Shown here piece after piece: positions 33,788 to 42,027 of a DNA stretch of 64,000 bases. The notes beneath the pieces are model-generated. The model worked only from the letters and a program-made list of their open reading frames with translations. It was not told the origin of the DNA and searched no databases. The stretch's first letter is position 1. Every line of letters begins with the position of its first letter. Made by a program: the position numbers and the translations under genes. Source of the DNA: Mycobacterium bourgelatii (GTDB taxonomy: Bacteria; Actinomycetota; Actinomycetes; Mycobacteriales; Mycobacteriaceae). The DNA lies in the NCBI RefSeq assembly GCF_010723575.1, contig NZ_BLKZ01000001.1:1922001-1986000 (forward strand), given 5' to 3'.

Positions 33788-34906
33788 TCAGCCGGGGGTG
33801 CTCGGGGCCGGCGCCCACTTCTCTTCGAGGCGGCCGTAGCGCCAGACCAGCACGGCGACCAGCCAGGTGGCCACGAACATGCCGACGACCAGAAAGCCGA
33901 CGAGGTTGAGGTTGAGGCCGCTGACCCAGGTCCAGAACGGACCCCGCCAGCCGAACTCTTCGGCGAACAGCCCGAGCAGTTCGACGGTGCCGATCAGCAG
34001 CGCGACCGCCACCGACAGGCCGGTGATGGTCAGGTTGTAGTAGATCTTGCGGACCGGTTTCGAAAACGCCCATCCGTAAGCGAAGTTCATGAACGAACCG
34101 TCGATCGTGTCCAACAGGCACATGCCCGCAGCGAACAAAACCGGCAGACACAGGATGGCGTACCAGGGCAGTCCTGCCGCCGCGCTGGTGCCGGCGAGGA
34201 CCAGGAGCGCGATCTCGGTTGCGGTGTCGAAGCCCAGTCCGAACAAGATCCCGACCGGGTATGTGTGCCAAGACTTGGTAATCGAATTGGTGATGGGGCC
34301 GAGGAACCGGTTGATCAGCCCGCGGTTGTCCAGCTGTCGCTCGAGTTCCGTTTCGTCGTATTCGCCCCGGCGCAACCGCGCGAAGACCCGCAGGATGCCG
34401 ACCAGCGCGATGATGTTGAGCATGGCGATCAGGTACAGAAAAACCCCTGACACGCCGGTGCCGATCAGGCCGGTGTAGCGGTGCAGTGTCGAGGAGTCGT
34501 CCGCGACCGGCCCCACGATGGCCTTGAGCCCGGCCGCGAGTAACGCCGCGAGTCCGAAAACCACCGAGGCGTGGCCCAGCGAAAAGAAGAATCCCACGGC
34601 GAGGGGGCGTTGCCCGTCGCTCATCAGCTTGCGGGTGGTGTTGTCGATCGCGGCGATGTGGTCGGCGTCGAACGCGTGGCGCATGCCCAGGGTATAGGCG
34701 GTCAACCCCATGCCGAGTCCAAAGGCTTTGCCGCCCAGAGCGAATCGTCCTGGTTCGACCAACAGGACCAACGTGACCCAGCCGACGACGTGCAGCAGGA
34801 GGATGATCGCGAGCATCGTGCCCAGGCGCCACCACTCCGCTGGTGTCAACGCGCTACGCAACTTCGGCCACCGGGACGACCGCAGCCCGAGGGCGCCACT
34901 GGCCAT
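33788..34906 (-). CDS. nicT: high-affinity nickel transporter NicT (NiCoT family)
   Basis: The 372-residue integral membrane protein has about eight hydrophobic helices. Its NiCoT signature RHAFDADHIAAIDNTTRKLM and the later motifs FSLGHASVVFG, LGFDTATEIALL and FAAGMCLLDTIDGSFMNFAYGWAF are intact. It closely matches Rv2856 in length and sequence. The ATG at 34906 (MASGALG) was chosen. The open frame runs 31 residues further up, through the putative Nur box. It supplies nickel for the hydrogenase. In M. tuberculosis the transporter persists without this hydrogenase. Confidence 0.95.
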   Translation of the reverse strand: MASGALGLRSSRWPKLRSALTPAEWWRLGTMLAIILLLHVVGWVTLVLLVEPGRFALGGKAFGLGMGLTAYTLGMRHAFDADHIAAIDNTTRKLMSDGQRPLAVGFFFSLGHASVVFGLAALLAAGLKAIVGPVADDSSTLHRYTGLIGTGVSGVFLYLIAMLNIIALVGILRVFARLRRGEYDETELERQLDNRGLINRFLGPITNSITKSWHTYPVGILFGLGFDTATEIALLVLAGTSAAAGLPWYAILCLPVLFAAGMCLLDTIDGSFMNFAYGWAFSKPVRKIYYNLTITGLSVAVALLIGTVELLGLFAEEFGWRGPFWTWVSGLNLNLVGFLVVGMFVATWLVAVLVWRYGRLEEKWAPAPSTPG

Positions 34907-34970
34907 GTCGGTCCTCTTCGCATCGGCAGGGGGGCAAACAGTGCCGACTGTAGGTTCGCGCGCAAGCCAG

Positions 34971-34987
34971 ATGCAACTTACTTGCAG
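34971..34987. promoter_or_regulatory. Nur-like palindrome upstream of nicT
   Basis: ATGCAA-CTTAC-TTGCAG contains a perfect TGCAA-N5-TTGCA inverted repeat, matching the recalled Nur box (tTGCaa-N5-ttGCAA). It lies about 65 bases before the nicT ATG and just beside the remnant of a divergent Fur-family gene. This is where a nickel uptake regulator operator would be expected. Confidence 0.6.
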
Positions 34988-35001
34988 GAAATCCGCCACG
35001 G

Positions 35002-35303
35002 CGGACCATCTACCGCACGGTCACCACCCTGGTCGACCAGCGCGTGCTGCATGCACTGACACTCGACGGCGGTACCACGACCTACGGACCGCGACCGCAC
35101 CGCATCACCACGCGGTGTGCACCCAATGTGGCGCGATCATCGAGATGCCCGCGCGTCAGCTGAGCTCGGCGCTACAGCATGCGATGGCCGGCAGTTCGTT
35201 CGCACTCTCGGAGCAAGCCGGCCTGACGCTGCGCGGCCTGTGCCCGCGGTGCCAGGAGCCCGTAGTGTCAGGAGACGGTGGCGGACCTTGTGGACGTGGT
35301 TGA
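35002..35303 (+). pseudogene. decayed Fur-family regulator (Nur-like), N-terminus lost and frameshifted
   Basis: One frame from about 35005 reads TIYRTVTTLVDQRVLHALTL then DGGTTTYG, the wing and linker of a Fur-family winged helix. The homology then jumps by one frame near 35095-35102 to HHHAVCTQCGAIIEMPARQL, ending LRGLCPRCQEPV and a TGA at 35301. The second part has the two structural zinc CxxC pairs and the metal-sensing His cluster. The first 50 or so residues of the DNA-binding domain are missing and no start codon fits. It diverges from nicT, so it was probably the nickel regulator. The 440-base interval around it holds no intact gene. Confidence 0.8.
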
Positions 35304-35346
35304 CCCGACCGGCCAGCGTCTTAAGCGGCGGCGCTGACGCCCACGC

Positions 35347-36723
35347 TCATTGCAGACCCAGCAGCGCGTTTTCGACGACCTCCGCCAGCGCCGGATGGAT
35401 CCAGTACTGGCCGCGGGCCATTTCCGGGGCGGTCAGCCCAAAGCTCATCGCCTGGATCAGCGGCTGGATGATCGAGGACGCCTGGGGGCCCATGATGTGC
35501 GCACCCAGCAGGCGGCCGGTGCCGCGCTCCGCGACGAGCTTGACGATCCCGGTGGTGTCTTCCATGGCCCAGCCGTAGGCCACGTCGCCATAGTCCTGGA
35601 CCTTTACCGAGATATCGAATCCCTGTGCCAGCGCTTGATTTTCGGTCAGGCCGACGGTCGCCAGCTGTGGGTCGGTGAACACCGCCGACGGTACGAAGCG
35701 GTGGTCGGTGACCACCATCGACTCGGTGTCGTCCCAGTCGCGCAGCAGGTTGTGCTGAACTACCCGCGCCTCGTGGTTGGCCACATGCTTGAGCTGATAC
35801 GGCGACGACACGTCGCCCAGCGCAAAAACCCCACGGGCCGAGGTTCGCTGATATTCGTCCACCACCACTTGACCGTGGCGAATCTCGACACCGGCCTGCT
35901 CGGCGTCGAGGTCGATGTTGGCGTCGCGGCCGGTCGCCACCAGCAGTAGGTCGGCATCGATGACGGAGCCGTCGTCAAGTATCAACCGGACGCCGGAGTC
36001 ACAGTCCTTGCTGCCCACGATGTTGAGCTGGGTGCGCAGTTCCCACTTGGTGGCCGCGATGCGGCTGAACCGCTCGCAGATGGTGTGGTCGTATTGGCGC
36101 AGCAGCGTGCCGCCGCGCATCACGATGGTGACCCGCACCCCCAGCGAGGAGAACACGTGCGCGAATTCCGCTGCCACGAAACCACTTCCGGCGATCACCA
36201 GATGCTCGGGCAGCTCGGGGATCCGCATGATGGTGTCGCTGGTGTGGTAGGTGACCCCGCAGTCGGCGATGGCCGGGGGAATTCTCGGCGATGAGCCGGT
36301 GGCGATCACCACCTGCTCCGCGGTGAATTCTTCACCTCCGTCGGTGCGCAACAAATAACGCCCATCGGGCTGCACCGGGCCAAACCGGGTGTGGTCCTTG
36401 TATACATCGACGTTCGGGGACGCGTTTCGATACTGTTCGCCACTGACCGCAATCGGGTCGATGCGACCGAAGACGCGCGAAACGATGTCGTCCCAACGGA
36501 TCCCGTCGATGTGCGCGTCGACACCGTACCGGGCCGAATGCCGGATCGTCTCGGCGACGTCGGAGGCGTAGACAAACATCTTGGTCGGGATGCACCCCAC
36601 GTTGAGACAGGTGCCACCGAAGGTGCCCTGTTCGCAGATTGCCACCCGCTTGTCCGCGTATCGATCGTCGAGAATGCTGTTGCCCGAACCGGTTCCGATG
36701 ATGGCGATATCGTAGGTTTCCAT
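35347..36723 (-). CDS. mtr: mycothiol disulfide reductase (mycothione reductase)
   Basis: The 458-residue flavoprotein reduces oxidised mycothiol with NADPH. It has the FAD motif AIIGTGSGNS, redox-active disulfide GGTCLNVGCIPTK, NADPH-binding GSGFVAAEFAHVF, the second FAD motif GVFALGDVSSP and the C-terminal HPALAEVVENAL. The start METYDIAIIG at 36723 matches Rv2855. A 5-residue upstream extension (GTG or ATG at 36738) would overlap the hydrolase gene. Confidence 0.95.
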   Translation of the reverse strand: METYDIAIIGTGSGNSILDDRYADKRVAICEQGTFGGTCLNVGCIPTKMFVYASDVAETIRHSARYGVDAHIDGIRWDDIVSRVFGRIDPIAVSGEQYRNASPNVDVYKDHTRFGPVQPDGRYLLRTDGGEEFTAEQVVIATGSSPRIPPAIADCGVTYHTSDTIMRIPELPEHLVIAGSGFVAAEFAHVFSSLGVRVTIVMRGGTLLRQYDHTICERFSRIAATKWELRTQLNIVGSKDCDSGVRLILDDGSVIDADLLLVATGRDANIDLDAEQAGVEIRHGQVVVDEYQRTSARGVFALGDVSSPYQLKHVANHEARVVQHNLLRDWDDTESMVVTDHRFVPSAVFTDPQLATVGLTENQALAQGFDISVKVQDYGDVAYGWAMEDTTGIVKLVAERGTGRLLGAHIMGPQASSIIQPLIQAMSFGLTAPEMARGQYWIHPALAEVVENALLGLQ

Positions 36724-36734
36724 CTGAGGTCCGT

Positions 36735-37772
36735 TCACCCTTCTTCTTGCGATGCCGTTGATGCGGACGCCGATCCCGCTGCCGAGGTGTCGTCGCCGAG
36801 GTGGCTGTCCAGCCAGCGGTCCAGGTGGCGGAATGCTGTCTGGCGCGGCTCCGGAAGCGACAGGAAGACGTCATGTTTGGCGTCTTTCACCGGGATGATG
36901 GTCGAGTGGTTTCCGATACAGCCGGCCCACCGCGCGATCTGGGTGACGTCGAGGACCGCGTCACCGCGTTGTAGTTGTTCCGGGTCGGCGTTTTCGGGCA
37001 CGGTGTGGTCCGACCGCAGAATCAGGTTTGGCACGCCGACATCGAGCCCGCGATGCAGCCGGGCGTGGCCGCGCCGTACGGCATTTAGCCAGCCGAAGGT
37101 GATCGGGAACCCGCCCACCGGCTTCCACTGCAGGTTGTAGTCGAATTCTCCGTAGTAATCGCGGTGCAGGGTGGTGCCGTAGCCGCCCGGTGTCGGCGTG
37201 CGGGCCACGCTCTTGGAACGCACGCGCGATATTGCGGCGATCGTCGCGGAAGTCACGCGAAAGCGCAGCACCGCCGGTCCGTGCAGGTCCAAGAACGGGC
37301 TGTTGAGTACCAGGGCGTTGACGGCGGTACGCACGCCACGCCCGCGCAGCCGGTCCAGCCACAACGAAACGATCAACCCACCGGCCGAATGGCCGTACAT
37401 CAGCACCTTGGCGGTCGGGTTCTGCTCGCCGATGATGGCCAGCGCCTGATTCAGTTCGGCGTCGTAGTTGGCCAGGTTGGTGGTGAAGTGGGGGGTCTGG
37501 TCCGGTTGGCGGGAGCGGCCGCACTTGCGCAGGTCCAGCGCATAGAACGCGAAGCCGCGCTCGGCAAAATGGTCGGCCAGTTCGGTGTGGAAGAAGTAAT
37601 CGGTGTAGCCGTGTACCGCCAGGACCGCGTGCGCCGCAGCGGTCGCGTCCCCGCGGCGGATCAGGGTCGCGACGATGTCGCCCTCGCCGTCGGGATCGTG
37701 CCCGAGCGGAATCGTGTATTGCCAGTAGCCGGGCAGGACATCGGGCACCCAGCCAGTCGCCCCCACGGTCAC
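36735..37772 (-). CDS. alpha/beta hydrolase (monoglyceride lipase/lysophospholipase-like, Rv2854)
   Basis: The 345-residue protein has the hydrolase elbow GHSAGG (Ser nucleophile), an oxyanion region in VLAVHGYTDYFF and a catalytic His in KDAKHDVFLSLPEP. A Ser/Ala-rich tail ends the protein. No signal peptide is visible. The family includes lysophospholipases, and the real substrate is unknown. It ends 11 bases before mtr, suggesting one transcript. Confidence 0.88.
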   Translation of the reverse strand: MTVGATGWVPDVLPGYWQYTIPLGHDPDGEGDIVATLIRRGDATAAAHAVLAVHGYTDYFFHTELADHFAERGFAFYALDLRKCGRSRQPDQTPHFTTNLANYDAELNQALAIIGEQNPTAKVLMYGHSAGGLIVSLWLDRLRGRGVRTAVNALVLNSPFLDLHGPAVLRFRVTSATIAAISRVRSKSVARTPTPGGYGTTLHRDYYGEFDYNLQWKPVGGFPITFGWLNAVRRGHARLHRGLDVGVPNLILRSDHTVPENADPEQLQRGDAVLDVTQIARWAGCIGNHSTIIPVKDAKHDVFLSLPEPRQTAFRHLDRWLDSHLGDDTSAAGSASASTASQEEG

Positions 37773-37809
37773 GGGGCCAGCTTAAAGCGTGGTGGAGGCG
37801 AGACCGTGG

Positions 37810-39684
37810 CTAACCGGGCGCGCCGGGCATGCCGTCGGCCCCCGGGGTGCCATTGAAGCCGGGGGTGCCGTCCTCGCCTGGCTCCACCTCGCCGGCGACG
37901 AGGAAGCCCTTCCCACCCGCGCCGCCGGCACCGCCCGCACCACCCGCACCACCCGCGCCGCCGGCGCCGCCCGCACCGCCGGTACCGCCGGCACCTGTGT
38001 GGCCGATCAGCCATCCTCCTTTCCCGCCCACGCCACCAAGGGCGCCCGGTGCGCCGCCGTCGCCGCCGGTACCGCCGATGCCGCCGTCGCCGCCGTTGCC
38101 GCCGTTGCCGCCGGAAGCCCCGTATCCAACAAGTGGGGCGGTAGCGTCGCCACCGGTGCCACCGGAGTGGCCCGCACCTCCGTTGCCGCCCGCGCCGCCC
38201 GCGCCGGCGGTGCCAGCGGCACCACCGTTGCCGCCGTCGCCGATCAACAGCCCCCCGGCACCTCCATTGCCGCCGTGGCCCCCAGTGCCCCCGGTACCGC
38301 CGGTACCGGCGTTTCCGCCGTCACCACCACTGCCGCCATGGCCCCCCCGTGCGAGCCCTTCGGTGTCGTGCGCGATACCAAACCCGCCGGTGCCGCCGAT
38401 GCCGCCGGACCCTCCGGGGGCGCCGGCGCCCCCGGTGCCCCCGGTGCCGCCTGACCCGCCGGCACCGCCGGAGCCGACCAGCAACCCGCCACGGCCGCCG
38501 TCACCCCCACTGCCGCCGGTGCCGCCGGTGCCGCCGGACACGTTGCTGCTCATACCGTTGCCGCCGGCGCCGCCGTTGCCCCCGGGAGCGAGTTCTCCCC
38601 CGGCAATGGCGTTGCCCCCGTTACCCCCGTCGCCGCCCGCACCGCCGGGTGTCCCACCATCAGCCCCGGTACCGCCATGACCCCCATACGCGTCGCCGTG
38701 CGCGGTGGCGGTCCCGCCATCACCGCCTGAGCCTCCGTTGGCGCCGGCTCCGGCGGCGCCCCCGTGGCCGCCGTGACCGGCCTTGGTGACCTCAACACCC
38801 GAGGTCGTCGCATTGCCGCCGTTCCCACCGTCACCGCCGTTCTGCAACGCGACGCCGTTGGTGCCGTCGCCGCCGTCACCGGCGATGACAGGGCTGGACC
38901 CCCCCGTGACATCCATGCCCGGGTTCCCGTTGGGAGCTGTGCCGACGGGGGTGGGGTTTCCGGTGGTGCCGGTGGCGCCGGCGCCGCCTTGCCCGCCGTT
39001 GCCGCCGGCACCGAACAGGTTTGCGCTGCCGCCGCTGCCCCCGCGCCCGCCGGCGCCGCCGTTGATGCCGGCTGCCCCGATCCCGCCGTGTCCACCGGCC
39101 CCGCCGTTGCCGTAAAGCAGCCCACCGCTGCCGCCGCTACCACCGACCGCACCGGCGCCCCCGGCCCCGCCGGCTCCGCCGTTGCCGAGGAACCCCGCGC
39201 TGCCGCCGTTTCCACCGGCCTGGCCGGGCCCGCCGTCCGCACCGGTGCCGCCGTTGCCGTACAGCAGACCGCCTGCCCCGCCGGCTTCTCCTGCTGCCGA
39301 CCCGTTGGTGCCGTTGCCGATCAGCGGGCGACCCATCAGTGCCTGGGTAGGCGCGTTGATCACGCCGAGCACACCCTGCTCCAAGAACTGCAACGGGGAT
39401 GCGTTGGCGGCTTCGGCGGCGGCATACGAGCCCCCACCTGTGGCCAGGGCACGGACAAACTGGTCGTGAAACGCGGCCACCTGGGTGCCGAGCGCCTGAT
39501 ATTGCCGACCGTACGTGCCGAAAAGTGCCGCGGCAGCGGCCGACACCTCGTCCTCGGCGGCGGTCAGGATGCTGATGGTCAGGACCGCCGCCGACGCATT
39601 GGCGGCGTTGATTGCCGAACCTATCCCGGCCAACTGCGTGGCCGCCGCGGAGAGCACCGCCGGCGCAGCGATGAGATATGACAT
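37810..39684 (-). CDS. PE_PGRS family protein (PE_PGRS48-like, Rv2853 position)
   Basis: The 624-residue protein has a PE domain (about 1-95, MSYLIAAPAVLSAAATQLAG, YQALGTQVAAFHDQFVRAL), then the linker NASPLQFLEQGVLGVINAPT and a GRPLIGNGTNG element. The rest is PGRS Gly-Gly-Ala/Asn repeats with a GEVEPGEDGTPGFNG-style C-terminus. PE proteins are exported by type VII secretion to the surface. The ATG at 39684 follows a GGGAGG site. Repeat number varies between strains, so length may not be conserved. Long reading frames on the opposite strand are composition artefacts. Confidence 0.93.
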   Translation of the reverse strand: MSYLIAAPAVLSAAATQLAGIGSAINAANASAAVLTISILTAAEDEVSAAAAALFGTYGRQYQALGTQVAAFHDQFVRALATGGGSYAAAEAANASPLQFLEQGVLGVINAPTQALMGRPLIGNGTNGSAAGEAGGAGGLLYGNGGTGADGGPGQAGGNGGSAGFLGNGGAGGAGGAGAVGGSGGSGGLLYGNGGAGGHGGIGAAGINGGAGGRGGSGGSANLFGAGGNGGQGGAGATGTTGNPTPVGTAPNGNPGMDVTGGSSPVIAGDGGDGTNGVALQNGGDGGNGGNATTSGVEVTKAGHGGHGGAAGAGANGGSGGDGGTATAHGDAYGGHGGTGADGGTPGGAGGDGGNGGNAIAGGELAPGGNGGAGGNGMSSNVSGGTGGTGGSGGDGGRGGLLVGSGGAGGSGGTGGTGGAGAPGGSGGIGGTGGFGIAHDTEGLARGGHGGSGGDGGNAGTGGTGGTGGHGGNGGAGGLLIGDGGNGGAAGTAGAGGAGGNGGAGHSGGTGGDATAPLVGYGASGGNGGNGGDGGIGGTGGDGGAPGALGGVGGKGGWLIGHTGAGGTGGAGGAGGAGGAGGAGGAGGAGGKGFLVAGEVEPGEDGTPGFNGTPGADGMPGAPG

Positions 39685-39804
39685 CGGTTGCCTCCCGAAA
39701 GCAGCTGATGTTCGAGCAGACCCGATCGTCGCAGCCCAGTCAGCGTCGGGATTGTGCGGAGCGTAGCCCGTCCCGACAGCGCGTGCAGCGTTATTTGGCC
39801 CCTG

Positions 39805-39826
39805 GACTAGGTATGACTAGGCATAC
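39805..39826. promoter_or_regulatory. tandem/palindromic element in the PE_PGRS-mqo divergent promoter
   Basis: GACTAGGTAT is directly repeated as GACTAGGCAT (39805-39824). Within it GTATG-N6-CATAC (39811-39826) forms a small inverted repeat. It sits about 60 bases before mqo in the 203-base divergent spacer and may be an operator or promoter element. No known regulator is assigned. Confidence 0.35.
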
Positions 39827-39887
39827 GTCGTTGTGCCCATACCGGTCGGGATAACCTGAGCACACCGAAAGAAGGGCCAACTATCAG

Positions 39888-41372
39888 GTGTCAGAGCCAG
39901 CCAGAACTGATGTCGTCCTGGTGGGCGCGGGCATCATGAGCGCCACGCTGGGCGCCTTGCTGCGCCGCCTGGAGCCGGGCTGGTCGATCACGCTGGTCGA
40001 ACGGCTGGACGCCGTCGGCGCCGAGAGCAGCAATCCGTGGAACAACGCCGGCACCGGCCATGCGGGGCTGTGCGAAATGAATTACACGCCAGAGGGACCG
40101 GACGGCTCGATCGACATCAGCAAAGCGGTGCGCATCAACGAGGAGTTTCAGGTCACCCGTCAGTTCTGGGCGTACGCCGCCGAAAACGGGATCCTGACCG
40201 ACGTGCGCAGCTTTCTCAACCCGGTTCCGCACGTGAGTTTCGTTCGTGGCGCCGAGCGCGTGTCCTATCTGCGCCGGCGCCGGGATGCGTTGGCCCGCAA
40301 CCCGCTGTTCGCCGACACCGAATTGATCGACGACCCGGACGAATTCGCCCGCCGGCTGCCGTTCATGGCCGCTAACCGCGACTTTGCCCAGCCCGTCGCC
40401 CTCAATTGGGCGCAGGACGGTACCGACGTGGACTTCGGGTCATTGTCTCGACAACTCATCGATTTCTGCGTGCGAAACGGCATGGCCGCCTTATTCGGTC
40501 ACGAGGTCCGCACACTGTCCCGCCAATCCGACGGCAGCTGGGCGGTGACCGTCCGCAACCACCGCAGCGGCGAAAGGCGAACGCTGAAAGCCAAATTCGT
40601 CTTTGTCGGGGCAGGAGGCGACGCATTACCGCTGTTGCAGAAGTCGGGCATCAGCGAGGTCAAGGGTTTCGCCGGCTTCCCGATCGGAGGCAAATTCCTG
40701 CGCGCCGCCAACCCCGCGCTGAGCGCGTCGCACCGAGCCAAGGTGTATGGCGTGCCGTCGCCGGGCGCACCCCCGCTTGGTGCGTTGCATCTGGATCTGC
40801 GGTTCGTTGACGGGAAGTCGTGGCTGGTGTTCGGACCCTTTGCCGGTTGGTCGCCGAAATTCTTGAAACACGGGCACTTCAGCGATTTGCCACGGTCGAT
40901 CAGGCTAAACAACATCGCGTCGATGCTCGGAGTCGGAATCAGCGAGCGGAAATTGCTCAACTATCTGATCGGTCAGCTGCGCCAGTCGGAGCCCGATCGC
41001 ATGGAAGCTCTGCGCGAATTCGCGCCCAGCGCAGTGGATTCGGACTGGGAATTGACAGTGGCTGGCCAGCGGGTGCAGGTTATCCGGCCGGACCGCCGCC
41101 ACGGCGGAGTGCTGGAGTTCAGCACCACCCTGGTGAGTGCTTCCGACGGCACCATCATCGGATTGCTCGGCGGCTCACCGGGTGCCTCGACCGCGGTGCC
41201 GATCATGTTGGACGTTTTGCAACGGTGTTTCCCGCACCGGTATCAGTCCTGGTTGCCCACACTGAAAGAAATGGTGCCGTCACTGGGCACCAAGCTTTCC
41301 GACGAGCCGGCCCTGTACGCCGAACTGCGGTCGTGGACAAGCAAGGCGCTGCGATTGGAGGCGGCGGCATGA
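39888..41372 (+). CDS. mqo: malate:quinone oxidoreductase
   Basis: The 494-residue FAD enzyme oxidises malate to oxaloacetate and passes electrons to quinone. Motifs include the FAD site VVLVGAGIMSATLGALL, NPWNNAGTGHAGLCEMNYTP, GGKFLRAANP and LLGGSPGASTAVPIML. The GTG start follows a short leader with GAAAGAAGG upstream. Its stop codon overlaps the start of a micro-ORF in the MIRU array. It corresponds to Rv2852c. Confidence 0.96.
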   Translation: MSEPARTDVVLVGAGIMSATLGALLRRLEPGWSITLVERLDAVGAESSNPWNNAGTGHAGLCEMNYTPEGPDGSIDISKAVRINEEFQVTRQFWAYAAENGILTDVRSFLNPVPHVSFVRGAERVSYLRRRRDALARNPLFADTELIDDPDEFARRLPFMAANRDFAQPVALNWAQDGTDVDFGSLSRQLIDFCVRNGMAALFGHEVRTLSRQSDGSWAVTVRNHRSGERRTLKAKFVFVGAGGDALPLLQKSGISEVKGFAGFPIGGKFLRAANPALSASHRAKVYGVPSPGAPPLGALHLDLRFVDGKSWLVFGPFAGWSPKFLKHGHFSDLPRSIRLNNIASMLGVGISERKLLNYLIGQLRQSEPDRMEALREFAPSAVDSDWELTVAGQRVQVIRPDRRHGGVLEFSTTLVSASDGTIIGLLGGSPGASTAVPIMLDVLQRCFPHRYQSWLPTLKEMVPSLGTKLSDEPALYAELRSWTSKALRLEAAA

Positions 41373-41556
41373 GTAACGATGAGGAGGAGTGGCGCCGATG
41401 AGTCGCGCCGACGACGATGCAGAGCGAAGCGATGAGGAGGAGTGGCGCCAATGAGTCGCGCCGACGACGATGCAGAGCGAAGCGATGAGGAGGAGTGGCG
41501 CCAATGAGTCGCGCCGACGACGATGCAGAGCGAAGCGATGAGGAGGAGTGGCGCCT
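41369..41556 (+). repeat. MIRU array, 53-bp units: one truncated plus three full copies
   Basis: Three near-perfect tandem 53-bp units begin at 41398, 41451 and 41504, after a 29-bp copy (41369-41397) that lacks 24 internal bases. Unit ends vary by one base (GCCG, GCCA, GCCT). The sequence (GACGACGATGCAGAGCGA, then AGCGATGAGGAGGAG) matches my recollection of mycobacterial interspersed repetitive units. Each unit encodes an 18-residue peptide (MSRADDDAERSDEEEWR-) whose stop overlaps the next ATG as ATGA. This makes a continuous chain of micro-ORFs from the mqo stop to the GNAT start. Confidence 0.85.
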
Positions 41557-42027
41557 ATGAGTGAAGCGTTGCGCCGGGTTTGGTCGAAAGACCTTGACGC
41601 GCGGATACTTTACGAGATCCTCAAGTTGCGCGTCGAGGTGTTCGTAGTCGAGCAGGCATGCGCGTATCCCGAACTCGACGGTCGTGATCTGCTGGCCGAG
41701 ACGCGGCACTTCTGGCTCGAAACGCCGGACGAAGAAGTGGTCTGCACGTTGCGGTTGATGGAGGAACATGCAGGGGGAGAGAAGGCCTTTCGCATCGGTC
41801 GGGTGTGTACCAAGCGGAGTGCCCGCGGTCATGGCCATGCCACCCGGTTGCTGCGCGCCGCGCTTGCCGAGGTCGGCGATTACCCCTGCCGCATCGACGC
41901 GCAGAAGTATCTGACGGACTTCTACGCCAAGCACGGATTCGTCCGCGACGGTGAGGATTACCTTGACGACGGCATTCCTCATCTGCCGATGCTGCGGCGT
42001 GGCTCCGGGCAGGCGGGCCATCGGTGA
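41557..42027 (+). CDS. GNAT-family acetyltransferase (ElaA-like, Rv2851c)
   Basis: The 156-residue protein has the ElaA-type start (LDARILYEILKLRVEVFVVE) and the acetyl-CoA loop RVCTKRSARGHGHATRLL. The C-terminal FYAKHGFVRDGEDYLDDGIPH is also typical. Its ATG overlaps the last MIRU micro-ORF stop, so its translation is probably coupled to mqo through the repeat. It overlaps the next gene by GTGA. The substrate is unknown. Confidence 0.88.
   Translation: MSEALRRVWSKDLDARILYEILKLRVEVFVVEQACAYPELDGRDLLAETRHFWLETPDEEVVCTLRLMEEHAGGEKAFRIGRVCTKRSARGHGHATRLLRAALAEVGDYPCRIDAQKYLTDFYAKHGFVRDGEDYLDDGIPHLPMLRRGSGQAGHR

Noticed and set aside
34710..35303. A 197-codon plus-strand open frame that includes the Fur-like C-terminus
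   Set aside because: Its first two-thirds run antisense through nicT and show no protein-like sequence. Only the last 60 or so codons are Fur-like, so it was treated as part of a pseudogene.
37829..39681. Pro/Ala-rich plus-strand open frames within the PE_PGRS gene
   Set aside because: They are the complement of the PGRS repeats; the minus strand has the PE domain, ribosome site and start.
41398..41556. Tandem repeats considered as a CRISPR array
   Set aside because: The units are directly adjacent with no spacers and match the MIRU pattern; no cas genes are present.
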